Counted from the stretch's first letter, positions 8,716 through 20,368 are shown. The stretch is 35,404 nucleotides of DNA from UBA7396 sp034675265 (GCA_034675265.1 JAUCDK010000010.1:1-35404), one strand, 5' to 3'. Numbers and translations are program-made. The notes: generated from the sequence alone by a model not told the origin.

Positions 8716-8753
8716 AAAGAAATAAATATGAAATATTTCATATTTATTTCTTT
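8716..8753 (-). terminator. perfect 38-nt palindrome after ftsK
   Basis: Two 19-base arms without a loop (centre between 8734 and 8735) lie immediately downstream of the ftsK stop, followed by U-rich sequence on the minus strand. It probably acts as terminator or 3' end stabiliser. Confidence 0.6.
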
Positions 8754-11000
8754 TTAGTCATATACTTCCCTTGGTTTACTTCCATTTGCTGGACCAACTA
8801 CTCATAATTCCTCTAAAATATCAAGCACTTTTGCAGCTCTTGCATACCCAAGTCATAATTTTCTTTGAATAAGTGAAGTTGATCATTTTTTTGATTCTCT
8901 TACAATCGCAATTGCTTTTTCAATAAGTTCTGGTTCTTCTTCTTGATCTCCATTATAATTCTCTAAAATACTTCCTGCAACATTTGATTTTCCATTTACG
9001 ATAGAATCATCATAAAGATTATCAATCATATTTGGGTCAACAGTAAGTTTAAGTTGATTTACAATATTTTCTACTTCACGAGTTTCAACCAACACTCATT
9101 GCACTCTTTGAGGTTCTAAAACTCAAGTTGGAGCATAAAGCATATCTCATCTTCAAAGTAAATCTTCAGCTCAAGCTCTATCAATTACGGTTCTTGAATC
9201 TATTTGAGACGCAACAGTAAAAGCAATTCTTGAGGGAATATTTGCTTTAATAAGCCCTGTAATTACATCAACAGAAGGTCTTTGTGTTGCAACAATTAAA
9301 TGCATTCAAACAGCTCTTGCCATTTGTGCAATACGAGCAATTGAAGTTTCTACTTCTTTTTTATTTCCACTCATCATTAAGTCAGCAAGTTCATCAACAA
9401 TTACAACAATATATGGTAATTTTTCTTCTTTTGAAACTTTCGCATTATATTCTTTTAAGTTTCTTGCATTTACAGCTTTTGCTAAATCATATCTTCTGAG
9501 CATTTCAGCAACAGCCCATTTTAAAGCATTCAGCGCTTTATCAGGATTGGTAATAACTGGTGTTAATAAATGAGGAATTCCATTATAAATAGAAAGTTCT
9601 ACCATTTTTGGATCAATAAGAATCATCTTTAAATCACTCGGAGAAAATTTATACAACATTGAAATAATAAAACCATTCATTCCTACTGATTTTCAAGAAG
9701 CTGTTTGTCAAGCTACAAGTAAATGTGGCATTTTCGTTAAATCTCAAACAATCACATCTCCATTTACATCTTTCCCAACTGCTATTGGAATATCAAGTTT
9801 TGAATTATTATAAATATTACTGGCAAGAACTTCTTTAAGTCCAACTGCTTGTCTATTTTCATTTGGAACTTCAATTCAAACCACTCATTCTCCAGGAATT
9901 GGGGCTTGAATACGAATCGATTTCGCATGAAGCGCTAAAGTTAGATCTTTTTTGAGATTTTCAATTTTATTGAGTTTTACTCATTCTTCTGGTCTTAATC
10001 TAAATTGAATAACTGTTGGTCAAACTCTGTATCCAGTCATATTTACATTAATTTTGAATTGTGCTAATTTATCAACAATTTCTTCTTGTTTATTATAAAT
10101 ATCATTTTCATTTATTTCTATATCTCATCAAATATCTGCAAGAAGTGAAAGACTTGGTAACTCCCAAGAATCATATTTTGGAGCAGTAAAATTTTTGTCA
10201 TCTGAAGATGATTTTTTTTCAATTTTAATAGATATTGTTTCTTTTTCAGTATCTTGAGATAATGCATCTTTCATTTTTCAAAATAATCATTTTTCTTCTT
10301 TTTTATCAATAGAAATTTTTCTTGGTGCATCTTCTAAATCAAGTTGTCTTGGTTCTTTTTGTGATTTTTTTACTTTGATAAGTTCTTCTTCTAATTCTTT
10401 TTTCATTTTTTCAATTTGCTCTAACTCTTTTTTTGCTTTTGATGTTTTCGGTTGGTCTTCATTTTTTTCTTCTTTTGATTTTGGAAGAGAAATATTTTCT
10501 TTAATTGTTGCAAGATCTGGTGTAAATGACATTACTTTCTTGATAATTTTTTTATAACTAATTCTAAACATCAAAAATAAACTAAAGAAAAATACCATAA
10601 GCATAAATACAAATGCAGCATTTGCTCAGAAAAAACCTGCAAGTGAAGGTTGAAGATTAAAAAGAGAATTATACATTTTATCTACTGATCAAATGAGAGT
10701 ATTTATAGAAATAAAATACAAAATCAATCAAAAAAATCTTGAATTGTTAAATCAAAACCCCTCTTTTGCGAAAATAAATACTCACAACAATAAAATAATC
10801 GGAGAAAAAATGAATTGATAATATTCTCCAAATAAATAATACAAAACTTGGTATACAAAATATCCTGCTGTTGAATCGAGTTCTGAAAAAAGTGAAATTG
10901 CTCACAAAACAATAAAAAGACACGCTATAAATATATTTTTAGTATCTGGTCTGATAACATTTTTTGAGGCAGTTTTTTTGGTATTTTTTTTCTTAGCCAC
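8754..11000 (-). CDS. ftsK: DNA translocase FtsK
   Basis: 748 aa. FtsK pumps DNA at the division septum for chromosome segregation. N-terminal part: four membrane helices within about residues 15-170. Linker: a charged coiled-coil stretch (about 200-260, rich in KEEKNEDQ and KKELEEEL). Motor: the conserved entry PHLLVAGQTASGKSVGMNG with Walker A G431-S438, LKMILIDPKMVELSIYNGIPHLLTPV, Walker B VVIVDELADLMM, and HLIVATQRPSVDVITGLIKAN. The C-terminal gamma domain carries winged-helix segments TSLIQRKLGLGYARAAKVLD and LGVVGPANGSKPREV. The start is GTG at 11000: an in-frame TAG lies upstream and no ATG lies between, while the next ATG would cut the first helices. Confidence 0.95.
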
Positions 11001-11032
11001 GAGTGTGAATTTTAATATCTAAACTTGTCTTT

Positions 11033-11059
11033 ATTATAGCAAAAAAAATAATTTTTCAA
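11033..11059 (-). promoter_or_regulatory. ftsK promoter
   Basis: TATAAT (11033-11038) on the minus strand with TTGAAA (11054-11059) 15 bp upstream; about 25 nt of leader to the GTG start. Confidence 0.4.
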
Positions 11060-11079
11060 GAAAGAAAAATTATTTTTTT
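11041..11079 (-). terminator. terminator of the M23 peptidase gene
   Basis: AAAAAAATAATTTTTC and GAAAAATTATTTTTTT pair, with the U-run on the minus strand, just past the stop at 11083. It overlaps the ftsK -35 region. Confidence 0.55.
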
Positions 11080-11082
11080 ATC

Positions 11083-13050
11083 TTATTGTAATAATTTATT
11101 TAAAAGAAACGCAGCTTCTCATCTTGTCATTATTTTTGTTGGTTGAAAATATCTTGTTTGACCAAAATAATCATTCCAAGTTGAAGCTTTTAAAATATTT
11201 TTAGAATATTCTAAATTTACTCCTTGTAAATCTCTAAATACTACATAATCAGTTCATGTATATTCTTTTAAAGGAACATATTTTCATAAAAGTTGTAAGT
11301 ATTCTTCACGAGTAAAATAAGAATATTTGTCATTAATTTCTTTGTTTAAATTAAGAAGATTTTGAGTGTATAAATTTTTACAATCATTATCAAAACATGC
11401 TTTGTATTGATAATCTAAATAATTTCTTAAAAATCAAATTCCATCTTCTCTTGTTAAATTTCTATCTGGAAGAAAATATCCTTTATTAATTCAAGTTGCT
11501 AATCCTAATTTTGAAATAAGAAGAATATCATTGTAATATGGATGAAGTATTTGTAAATCAACCGGAAGTGTTCCATTTAATGCTTTTGTAGAAATAGTTT
11601 GTCATTGAGAGTTTGTTATAATCAAACTATTGCTTCATTGAGATGTTACCTTATAATTGAAAACTACAATTCATAAAATAGCATCTTGCGAAGTAAATTC
11701 TATTTGATCTCTAAATTGTTCATCTCTACAAGTTATATTAAATACTCTGTTTAAATCTGAAATATCTGAAACCTTTTTTATACAAAATTTAATAGAATTA
11801 TTATTTGATTTCAAAGTATATCTTCCATTAAAATTTACTCATAATATATTTAATCCAAAATTATCTTTAAAGTAAAATACTCATTTTTTTGTTTCTGATA
11901 CAACATTATTTGTTGAAACAGAATACACTGCTTGTTTTGGAACAATTTGTTTTGATGTATCAAATACTCAAAAATTTATTTTCTTAAAAAATGTTTCTCA
12001 TATATAAATATCTATACTTGATTTTCCAGCTATTTTTGGTGTGATGGTAAAATCTCTACTTCCATTATCTATTTGTAAGATTCCTGTTGGGAAAATATCT
12101 AATCTTTTATTATCATATTTAAAGTTCATATCTCCAGGAAAACTTCCCGTAAATGGCTTTCTTGTTCTTTTATCAATAACAGTAATTCTAAACGTTCCTT
12201 TTTTACCAAGTTCTATATTAGCTCAGGTATTTAATATTTTTACTTGAACATTGTATGATTTTAAAAAGTCTGCAATTTCTATTTTTAAAATTTCTTCTCT
12301 TGATAACATTCATTGTTGAGAAATTACTTGAGTTGCTGGTTTATCAACAGTTGTTGCTTTTACCACAGCGCCATTTGTTTCTAAAAATAAAAGTGGATCT
12401 ATTGTATTAGTATTAAGTTGTGAAAAACATACACTTGTATTTACAATTGTATCATAATTTTTTTCGCTACAACTTGACCGATACCAAGGTCATTTTCCTG
12501 AAACAGCCAAATCAATTTGAAAATGAAGATGATTTCAAGTACTATTTCCTGTATTTCCTACTTCTCATATTTTTGTTTTTGTTTGAACTGTTTGTCCTAC
12601 TGAAACATCAATTTTTGACATATGTGAATAGTTTGAATACACTTTTCTTCCATTGATAGTATGTTCTATTTTTACTGTATTTCACCGTCCAGCGAGTGAA
12701 CCAGCTTGTACAACTTTTCATTCAGACATTGAATATACAGGGGTTCATTCCGCAGTGGCTATATCAACTCATTGATGTCATCCATTTCAAACATCCCAAC
12801 CATAATTATAACTCGATCACCATAAAATAGTGTACACTCTTCTGTATAAACTATAATCATTTTTATATTTTGTATAATCTGATGTTTTTAATATTGGTAA
12901 TTGCATTTTACAATCTGATGAAAGAGTTGAAAATTTTTGAAATCTACACTCTACTTTACTCATTTCTTGTATTGGATACACTAAATCTGCATTTACTCAA
13001 AAATAAGATCACAATAATAAAAATCAAATAAAAAATCTCTTTTTTATCAT
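11083..13050 (-). CDS. secreted M23 metallopeptidase with C-terminal SLH-like repeats
   Basis: 655 aa. A signal peptide (MIKKRFFIGFLLLGSYFGVNA, cleavage near residue 21) precedes an M23/LysM-type peptidase domain with the zinc motifs GHQGVDIA (H92, D96) and HLHFQI (H174, H176). This family cuts peptidoglycan cross-bridges or acts as an envelope regulator. After a long beta-rich middle region, the last 160 residues contain two SLH-like modules: LGLATGINKGYFLPDRNLTREDGIGFL and, at the end, YFQPTKIMTRGEAAFLLNKL (shown here in parts). SLH modules bind cell-wall polymers, so the enzyme is probably held at the cell surface. Two CGG codons occur (residues 122 and 191). The first is in the motif G-x-GNTVKIEH, where the family usually has Trp or Tyr. 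Confidence 0.88.
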
Positions 13051-13115
13051 ACATTCTACTTAAAAAATATTTTTCTTTTAGTGTAGTCTTTTTTTTAGAT
13101 TTACAAAATTATTTT

Positions 13116-14696
13116 TTATACAAAGTCTACATCATTAATGGTATTTTCATTACTTTTTTTACTAAAATCAGCTAATACTTTTCTCATTTTTAGAAAACTA
13201 AATATAAAAAATCCTCCTAATACTGCTCAAAATATTATAAAAAAGAAATTAAATCAAGCTAATTTTACCAGTAATGATCAAGTTAATAATCATACTACAT
13301 TGGTAGTATTAATTACTATTTTTAAAGGTGCTGCAGAAACAGTTGTATCAATTTCTTTTAAATTAAATTTTTTTGCATATTCTTCATTATAAATTCATGA
13401 AAAAGTTGCTTGAGCAAGAGGCATGGTTGCTGCATATCAAATACTATTGAGAATTCAAAACAACATAATAAAAAATATTCCATCTAATATTCAAAAACAA
13501 ATAAGAGAAATTGCAGAAAGTATATTTCCAAACATTACTACTTTAAAAATTCAATATTTTTTTGATTTATTAATAAAGTATTCTTGGCATAAAAATGCTG
13601 GAATTACTAAAGCTCCAAGTAAAACATATCCAGTCACGATTCATCTTGTTTGAGCAATTAAATATTCATTACTATTAAAACTAATCACTTTTTCTAAAAA
13701 CTCTACTAAAAAAGTAGCTACAAATGTATCCCAAAATCAAAATTGTACAATCAATGCTAAAAACCACAAAATAATTAAATTTCTTGGAATTTGAAATAAA
13801 ATTTTATAAAAAGTTTGAAATCATTCAACAGAAGAATTATAAATTTCTTTGAAATTAATTGATTTTTTAATTTCAACTGGTTTGAGCAAAATAACTTTTG
13901 ATTGACGAGAAAGTTCTATGAGATTTTTTGTATTGATTTTTCCGATAAATTCTTCTTTTTTATTGAGTAAATCAGTTTTTAAAACATCTAATTTAATAGT
14001 TTTTATTTTTTCAAAATCAATGGTTTCAATTTTATTATCAAAATATTTTATAATAAACCACAAAAATCACACCAAAATAAATATAAAACAGATAATCGCA
14101 ATTTTTATATTCATAGCCAACAAAATTCATGAAAGAAGTAATCCTATCATAGAACCACCTCAATTATAAACATTATATTTTGATAAAATACTTGCATATT
14201 CTCAAGGAGTTGAGTTGTTAAAAATATAACTAATAATAGTAACATCAAAACTTTCTTTTATCACTCAATACAAACAGGCTGATAAAAGCAATAAAATAAT
14301 ATTGAGTGAACTATTTAAAAATTCTCATAAAAAAGAAATAGTTCTTTCTACTCACCCGTGTCATCATGGTAATAATTCAGTAATTCAATAAAAATAAACA
14401 AATTTTACAAAAATAGTTGAAACTATAATCATAAAAATAACCCCTATAATTAAAAATGTTTTTGGTTTAATATATTTTTGTAACACTCAAATAGGAATAT
14501 CTAAAAGAAGCGCTACAAAATTTCAAATTCATAAAAAAAGTCCTACTAGCAAAATAGACTCAAGAACCATTCAAAAAAAGAAAATAATGGTAAAATGAAA
14601 TAATATCCAAGCAAATCCTATAAAAATTCAAGCATTGTATAAATTTTTGAGTTTTATCTTATTATCTTCAGTTTCAATCGTTACAAAATTACTCAT
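13116..14696 (-). CDS. multi-pass membrane protein, probably an MFS-type carrier
   Basis: 526 aa with many TGA codons and about twelve hydrophobic segments, grouped as six, then a soluble cytoplasmic stretch (about residues 215-285, rich in Lys/Glu: FDNKIETIDFEKIKTIKLD), then six more. This 6+6 layout with a central loop is that of the major facilitator superfamily, and segments such as GGSMIGLLLSGILLAMNIKIA and GRGIVTGYVLLGALVIPAF look like paired carrier helices. The classical MFS motif A is not clear, so the substrate and even the family are uncertain. The gene has a strong promoter (14725-14753) and is followed after 65 nt by the M23 peptidase gene; the two may be co-transcribed. Confidence 0.7.
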
Positions 14697-14724
14697 AAAT
14701 TTTGATTAAAATATATTTTTGATT

Positions 14725-14753
14725 ATTATAACAAAAAAAATACTTTTTTGCAA
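14725..14753 (-). promoter_or_regulatory. promoter of the MFS-like gene
   Basis: TTGCAA (14748-14753), 17 bp, TATAAT (14725-14730) on the minus strand. Confidence 0.6.
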
Positions 14754-14780
14754 AATAAAAACTTAATAATCAAAAAAACA

Positions 14781-16493
14781 ATGAAACACTTAAGAATAAA
14801 AATAGATAAATATGAAGTTGACGGAAATATTATCTTGAAAGATATAGATTTTATTATGAATGAAAATGATTCTATAGCTTTAGTTTGAGGAAATGGAGTG
14901 GGAAAAACTACCCTTATGAAAATCATTACATGAGAAATAAAAGATTTTGATGGAAATTTAGAAAATATTTGAAATATGTCGATTTGATACCTTTCTCAAA
15001 TATATTCTGATGATGAGGGAAAAACAGTAAGACAAGAAATAAAAGAATGATTTAAAGATATTATTCTTGCTGAAAAAGAACTCGAAAAAGTAGAAAAAGA
15101 AATGTCAGAAAAACCTGAAGATATGGAAGTGATAGAAAAATACACTACCCTTTTAGAAAATTTCAATAATATTGGTGGATATAATTACAATAATCAAATT
15201 CATAATGTTGCAAATGGGATGCAAATTCTTCATTTACTTGATAGAAAATTAAATGAAATTTCAGGTTGAGAAAGAACAAAAGTTGCCCTTTGTAAAATAC
15301 TTGTTGAATCTCCAGATATACTTTGTCTTGATGAACCAACCAACTTTATAGACATGAAATCAGTTGAATGGTTAGAATGATATTTACAAAACAAATGGTG
15401 AAATGGATACCTTATCATTTCCCATGATAGAGAATTTCTTGATAAAACTTGTCATAAAACATTTGAGCTTCAACCAGCAAGACAAATCAATTTTTATCAC
15501 TCAAACTATTCAAAATATGTTGAAGAAAGAGGAAAAGTTGAAGAAAAGAAAATGGCTGAATGGGAAAGACAACAAGAATTTATTAAAAAAGAGGAAAATC
15601 TGATTAATCGTTTTAGAGCTGGAAGTCGTGCAGGATTTGCTGCCAGTAGAGAAAAAGCTCTCGATAGACTTGAAAAATTTGATAAACCATATATTCCTCC
15701 AACTCCGAAATTTTTCTTTGATTATGAAGAATGAGAAAATGAAAGAATTTTGTATTTTAAAGAAGTTTTTATTTGAAGAAATGAACCACTTTTTTTCATC
15801 AATGAACTTTATATGAATAAAGGTCAAAGAGTTTGAATTGTATGAGAAAATTGAGTTTGAAAATCAACTTTTTTAAAAACCATTATGTGACAATTAGAAA
15901 TTCTTGATGGAATATTTACCAGATGAAAATGAGTAAAAATTATTTACTATTCTCAATTACACGAAGAACTTGAAAAAGACAAATCTATCAGAGAAAATTT
16001 TATGAAACATGGAATTCATATGGAAGATCAAACTCTTATTTGATATTTAAAGTATTATTTAATTGAAAAAGAAGCTATTGATAAACCAGTAAAATATCTT
16101 TCTTGATGACAAATTTCAAAAGTTTTATTTGCTATTCTTGGACAAAAACAATCAAATTTTCTTATATTTGATGAACCAACCAATCATCTTGATTATGATT
16201 CAAGAGAATCTTTAGAAAGGTCTATTTCAAAATATAAAGGAACTGTTTTATTTATTTCACATGATAGATATTTTGTAAATAAAATTGCTGAAATCATGTG
16301 GATAATTCGTGATGGAGAATTAACAGTCAGTTATGGAAATTATGAAGATTATAGATACAAGCTTGAACATGGAATTGATATCGAAATGAATTTATTTGAT
16401 GAGTCTGCTGAAATGGATATGGTTTTACTTGAAAAGCTTTGAGAAAAAGAAGCAAAAAGAATTAAAGATAAATTCACAAGAAGAAAAAAATAA
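14781..16493 (+). CDS. ABC-F family ATPase (translation factor type)
   Basis: 570 aa, with two ATPase domains in one chain and no membrane segment, as in ABC-F proteins (EttA/Uup/YfmR group), which act on the ribosome. First domain: Walker A GGNGVGKT (36-43), signature EISGGERTKVA, Walker B LCLDEPTNFID, and the His switch ISHDREF. Then a charged linker (about 245-300) including FRAGSRAGFAASREKALDRL, the P-site interaction type arm of this family. Second domain: Walker A GENGVGKS (355-362), signature LSGGQISKV, LIFDEPTNHLD, and FISHDRYF. The C-terminus is Lys/Arg-rich. The DEPTN-x-x-D boxes are diagnostic of ABC-F. The gene is transcribed alone and ends in a terminator shared with the convergent gene. 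Confidence 0.93.
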
Positions 16494-16516
16494 ACCAAAA
16501 TTTGGTTTATTTTTTT
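16488..16516. terminator. shared bidirectional terminator
   Basis: AAATAAACCAAA and TTTGGTTTATTT pair around one base, with T-runs on both strands, lying over the stop codons of two convergent genes. Confidence 0.7.
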
Positions 16517-16980
16517 AATACTCCATCAAATATAGATGAGGCAATCATTCTTTTTGTACGATATTTTTCAACCATTGCCAACACTTCCTTTTTACTAGAG
16601 AAAAGATTATTTCAAGATTCATCACAAATAGGAATAATACATCAAAAATCTATTAATTCATAACAAAAATATTCTCCATTTTCCATTCCGGTAATATAAT
16701 CAAATCCACTTGACTCACGAGCAATATTTATTTGTTCAAAAAATCTTTCTTTTCCTAAAACAATAATTCCATAATCTTTTACAAATACTCCATGTTTTCA
16801 TTCTGAGTTTGTTACTTTAAAAGTATTTGGTATTTGAGTGTTTGATACTCAATTTACTCCTGAATTCGTAACTTCTTTTATCCCAAATACTTTTTTAAGT
16901 AATTCTATTTGATGTTCTAGAGATGTTCATTTTAATTTTGATAAATCATCAAAATTAAGCCAATTTTTTATTCCTAACAT
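16507..16980 (-). CDS. hypothetical protein, 157 aa
   Basis: ATG at 16980, TAA at 16507-16509, with several TGA codons. Soluble, mixed alpha/beta, starting MLGIKNWLNFDDLSKLKG. The middle contains FKVTNSEGKHGVFVKDYGII and a YITGMENGEYFCYELIDFG segment with two nearby Cys residues (FCYELIDFGCIIPIC). I do not recognise a family. A strong consensus promoter (17010-17037) drives it, and its 3' end converges on the ABC-F gene. The GMENGEYFCYELID region has the rhythm of a small ligand- or nucleic-acid-binding fold, but that is only an impression. Confidence 0.65.
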
Positions 16981-17009
16981 AATCTAAATTATTATTATAA
17001 AGAGTGTTA

Positions 17010-17037
17010 TTTATAATTTTTTCTCAAAACTTGTCAA
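17010..17037 (-). promoter_or_regulatory. consensus promoter of the 157-aa gene
   Basis: TTGACA (17032-17037), 16 bp, TATAAA (17010-17015) on the minus strand: a near-perfect sigma-70-type promoter. A second TATAAT lies a few bases downstream. Confidence 0.65.
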
Positions 17038-17050
17038 GAATATTTTTATT

Positions 17051-17077
17051 TTGCAAAATAAAAATATCTTTTATAAT
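17051..17077 (+). promoter_or_regulatory. promoter of the RNA methyltransferase gene
   Basis: TTGCAA (17051-17056), 15 bp, TATAAT (17072-17077), 28 bp before the ATG. It is divergent from the promoter at 17010-17037. Confidence 0.5.
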
Positions 17078-17104
17078 AAAAAAAATAATTTGTAACCCTT
17101 ATTT

Positions 17105-17854
17105 ATGCTTTCTAAAAACCAAATAAAATATATAAAATCTCTTCATAATAAAAAAGATAGAAATGAACAAAAAGTTTTTCTTGTTGAATGAAAAAAAAGT
17201 TTAATTGAATTATTACAATCTGATTTTGAAATCCAAACATTAGTAATCAGTGAAGATTTTTATAGAGAAAATAGAAATTTAGTTACAAAATACACATTTG
17301 AAATATCCTCTTGAGATGAAATAACAAAACTTTCAACTCTTCAAACAAATTCTGACTGAATTGCTGTAGTAACTCAGAAAGAAAATACTATTTTGGAAAA
17401 TAAAAATGAAATTGTTTTAGTTCTTGATGAAATAAAAGATCCAGGAAATCTTGGAACTATTATAAGAATTGCAGATTGGTATGGAATTACAAAAATAATT
17501 GCTTCACACACAACTTGTGATTTTTATAACCCAAAAGTTATTATTTCAACTATGTGAAGTTTTACTAGAGTAAATATTTTTTATACTGAACTTACTGAAT
17601 ATCTAAAAAATCAAAAATTACCTATTTATTGAGCATTTATGAATGGAGAAAAAGTTCATAAAGTAAATTTTGAAAATAATTGTTTTCTTGTGATTGGAAA
17701 TGAAAGTAATGGGATTTCAAAAGAAATTGAAAATCTTGTAACAAAAAACATTACTATACCAAAATTTGGACAAGCAGAAAGTCTCAATGCGTGAATTGCA
17801 ACAGCAATTATTTTAGACAATATGAAAGGAAAATCTTGACTTTCGTTGAAGTAA
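17105..17854 (+). CDS. SpoU/TrmH-family RNA 2'-O-methyltransferase
   Basis: 249 aa, the size of RlmB/TrmH-type enzymes, which transfer methyl from SAM to a ribose 2'-OH in rRNA or tRNA using a knotted SPOUT fold. The N-terminal substrate-binding part starts NQIKYIKSLHNKKDRNEQKV, as in TrmH-like proteins. The catalytic domain shows the three SpoU motifs: DPGNLGTIIRIADWYG (motif 1, with the conserved N and R), FLVIGNESNGIS (motif 2) and AESLNAGIATAI (motif 3, with S-L-N). Which RNA position is modified cannot be read from sequence. It is followed after 41 nt by the cation-transporter gene on the same strand. Confidence 0.9.
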
Positions 17855-17895
17855 ACATACAATGCCACATATTATTTATATTTTTAACCCTATTT

Positions 17896-18906
17896 ATGTC
17901 AGTAGATTGATCCGCCCCCAATTCATGATTTATTGCCGTTTTATCAGCAATTATTTGAAATTTTTTTATTACTATTTTAAAATTTATTTGATTTATAGCA
18001 TCTTGATCTGGAAGTTTATTTTCAGAAGCAATTCACTCATTTGCTGATACTATGAATCAAGTTCTCCTCATGGTTTGAATCAAAAAATCTGGAAAAAAGG
18101 AAGATCAAAAATAATCCTATTGATATAAAAAGGAAAGATATTTCCGGGCAACTATTTCAGCTTGTTGAATATTTTTTATTTGAGCTTGAATTACTATTTA
18201 TCACGGTATTGAAGTTTTATTACATCCAAAAGCAATTGAAAATGTTGCTTGGTCTTTGATTATTCTTGTAATTGCCTTTATAGTTGAATCTATAACTCTT
18301 TTTATTGCATTAAAAAGTATTTATAACAAAGATGATGGTCTGGTTGAATCTATAAAAAATTCTGATAATGCCTCTTTAGCTGTTATCTTAGAAGATTCTG
18401 TTGCAGTTGTATGAGTATTAATAGCAATGCTTTGTATATTTTTATCTCATATTACTGGAATTTTATATTTTGATGGAGTTGGTTCTATTATTATTGGTCT
18501 CATGCTTTGAATGGTTGCTGTGTTTTTAATTATTCAAAATAAACACTATTTGATTTGAAAATCTATTGAGATTGATTTAAAAGATGAAATAGTAGATTTC
18601 CTTGAAAGTCATGAACTCGTTGATAAAGTATTAAATTTTAAATCTCAAATGCTTGATGATAAAAATTTCATTATAAAATGTGAAATAGAATTTAACGGAG
18701 CTGCTCTTTCAAAAGATTTAAATAAAAATGGAATGTTTGAAAAAGAATATGAAGATATAAAAGATGATTACATAGAATTTGTAAAATTTTGTTCGTATTA
18801 TGCAAATCTCGTTCCAAGAGTAATGTGACAAAAAATTAATGAATTAGAAAAAGAACTTACAGAAGCTTTTCCAAAAGTAAAATATATTGACTTAGAAATA
18901 AATTAA
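17896..18906 (+). pseudogene. cation diffusion facilitator transporter interrupted by an in-frame TAA
   Basis: Reading TGA as Gly gives a 336-codon frame from ATG 17896 to TAA 18904-18906 that matches the CDF (zinc/iron/manganese efflux) family along its whole length, except for a TAA at 18112-18114 (codon 73). Before it: SGSLFSEAIHSFADTMNQVLL with the metal-binding H-x3-D. Directly after it, in the same frame: SYGYKKERYF, the family HPYGYGKERYFW box, then LEDSVAVVGVLIA with the second metal site. The stop sits just before the Ser-Tyr-Gly-Tyr, where CDF proteins have His-Pro. There is no frame change and no close restart. The conserved Trp of the box is a CGG codon (18145-18147). It may be a new pseudogene, a read error or a readthrough site. 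Confidence 0.75.
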
Positions 18907-18937
18907 AAAACTTCCTGAAAATTTCAGGAAGTTTTTT
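18905..18937. terminator. shared bidirectional terminator
   Basis: AAAAAACTTCCTGAAA and TTTCAGGAAGTTTTTT form a 16-bp stem around a single base, between the convergent CDF gene and glyS, with T-runs on both strands. Confidence 0.8.
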
Positions 18938-18943
18938 AATTTA

Positions 18944-20368
18944 TTATTTCATCTTTTTTCTTAAAAAGTCGTTTAATTCACTTAAATCAACTATTTCTTG
19001 TTCCATACTATCTCTAAATCTCACAGTAACTTTATTATTAGCAAAATTATCACTATCAATAGTTACACAAAATGGAGTTCCAATTTCATCAAATCTTGCA
19101 TATCTTTTTCCAATCGTTCCAACTTCATCATATTCACATACAAAGTCTTCTGATAGTTGAGCATATACTTGTTTTGCATCTTCTCCTATTTTTTTCACCA
19201 CAGGTAAAACTCAAACTTTAATTGGAGCAACTTTTGGATCTAATTTCAAATAAGTTCTTGTATTTTCCCCTTCTCCATCAGTTGTATAAGCATCTGCTAA
19301 AACCGTTAAGAAAAGTCTATTTAATCAAACTGAAGGTTCAATTACATATGGAATAAATTTTCTATTATTTACTGGATCAAAATAACTCATATCTTGTTTT
19401 GATTCACTCATATGAGCTTTTAAATCAAAATCTGTTCTATCAGCAATTCCCCATAATTCTCACCAACCAAATGGAAATTTGTATTCAATATCAGTTGTTG
19501 CATTTGAATAATGAGAAAGTTCGTCCTTGTCGTGATCTCTCATTCTAATATTTTCTTCTTTTATTCAAAGAGTTGAAGTAAGGAAATTTTTACAAGCATT
19601 TTTCCACTCAGCGTGTACTTCTAAATCTTTTCCTGGTTCACAGAAATATTCAATTTCCATTTGTTCGAATTCTCTCGTTCTGAAAATAAAGTTTCCTGGG
19701 GTAATTTCGTTTCTAAATGCTTTTCAAACTTGAGCTACTCCGAAAGGAATTTTTCTTCTTGAAGTTCTTAATACATTTGGAAAATCAACAAATATTCCTT
19801 GTGCTGTTTCTGGTCTCAAATAAATAGTTGAAGATGAATCTTCTGTTACTCATTGAGAAGTTCTAAACATTAAATTAAATTTTTTTGCATCCGTCCAATC
19901 TCAAACCTCTCAAGTATTTGGATTTTTTACTTTTTCTCCTCTCATCACTTCTGTTTGTTTCTCAAGTGACCAAGATTCTGGAATTAAATTCGAAACTCCA
20001 TATTTTTCTTGTAAAACTGAAGCTTTATCAGCTAATTTTTCAATTAAATCTTCAAGTAATTTATCAGCTCTAAATCTTTCTTTAGTATTTTTATCATCAA
20101 TTAATGGATCTGAAAATCATCCAACATGACCTGATGCAACCCAAACTTTTGGATTAAGTAAAATTGATGAATCTAGTAACATCATATCTGTTCTTTTTTG
20201 AACAAACGCTTTAATCCAAAGATTTTTAATATTTTCTTTTAAAAGTGACCCATATGGTCCATAATCCCAAGAATTAGCGAGTCATCCATAAATTTCACTT
20301 CCTGGATACACAAATCATCTTGCTTGTGAAAGATTTACAATATCTTTCATTTCCACTTTTGTACTCAT
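18944..20368 (-). CDS. glyS: glycyl-tRNA synthetase (single-chain class II type)
   Basis: 474 aa, the length of the dimeric archaeal/eukaryotic-like bacterial GlyRS. It charges tRNA-Gly; here that should include the UCA-anticodon tRNA-Gly that reads UGA. Seen: the N-terminal DIVNLSQARGFVYPGSEIYGG, DYGPYGSLLKENIKNLW, the class II motif 2 region QVGKAFRNEITPGNFIFRTR and FEQMEIEYF, a WGIADRTDFDLKAHM segment, and motif 3-like IEPSVGLNRLF, then an anticodon-binding domain APIKVGVLPVVKK to the C-terminus. TGA codons occur throughout. The gene lies behind a T-box-like leader (20369-20566), so it is probably controlled by uncharged tRNA-Gly. Confidence 0.95.

Noticed and set aside
12041..12656. Two plus-strand frames opposite the M23 peptidase gene
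   Set aside because: Antisense shadows: the minus strand has continuous family motifs and no composition supports the plus strand.
17862..18047. 61-codon frame overlapping the start of the CDF gene
   Set aside because: It is in another frame than the CDF sequence, has no family similarity and fits only as a shadow; the CDF frame starting at 17896 carries the metal-site motifs.
18145..18147. CGG in the CDF box as a second damaging mutation (Trp to Arg) of a pseudogene
   Set aside because: All other CGG codons in the window also suit Trp, so recoding explains it better than damage; only the TAA remains as a lesion.
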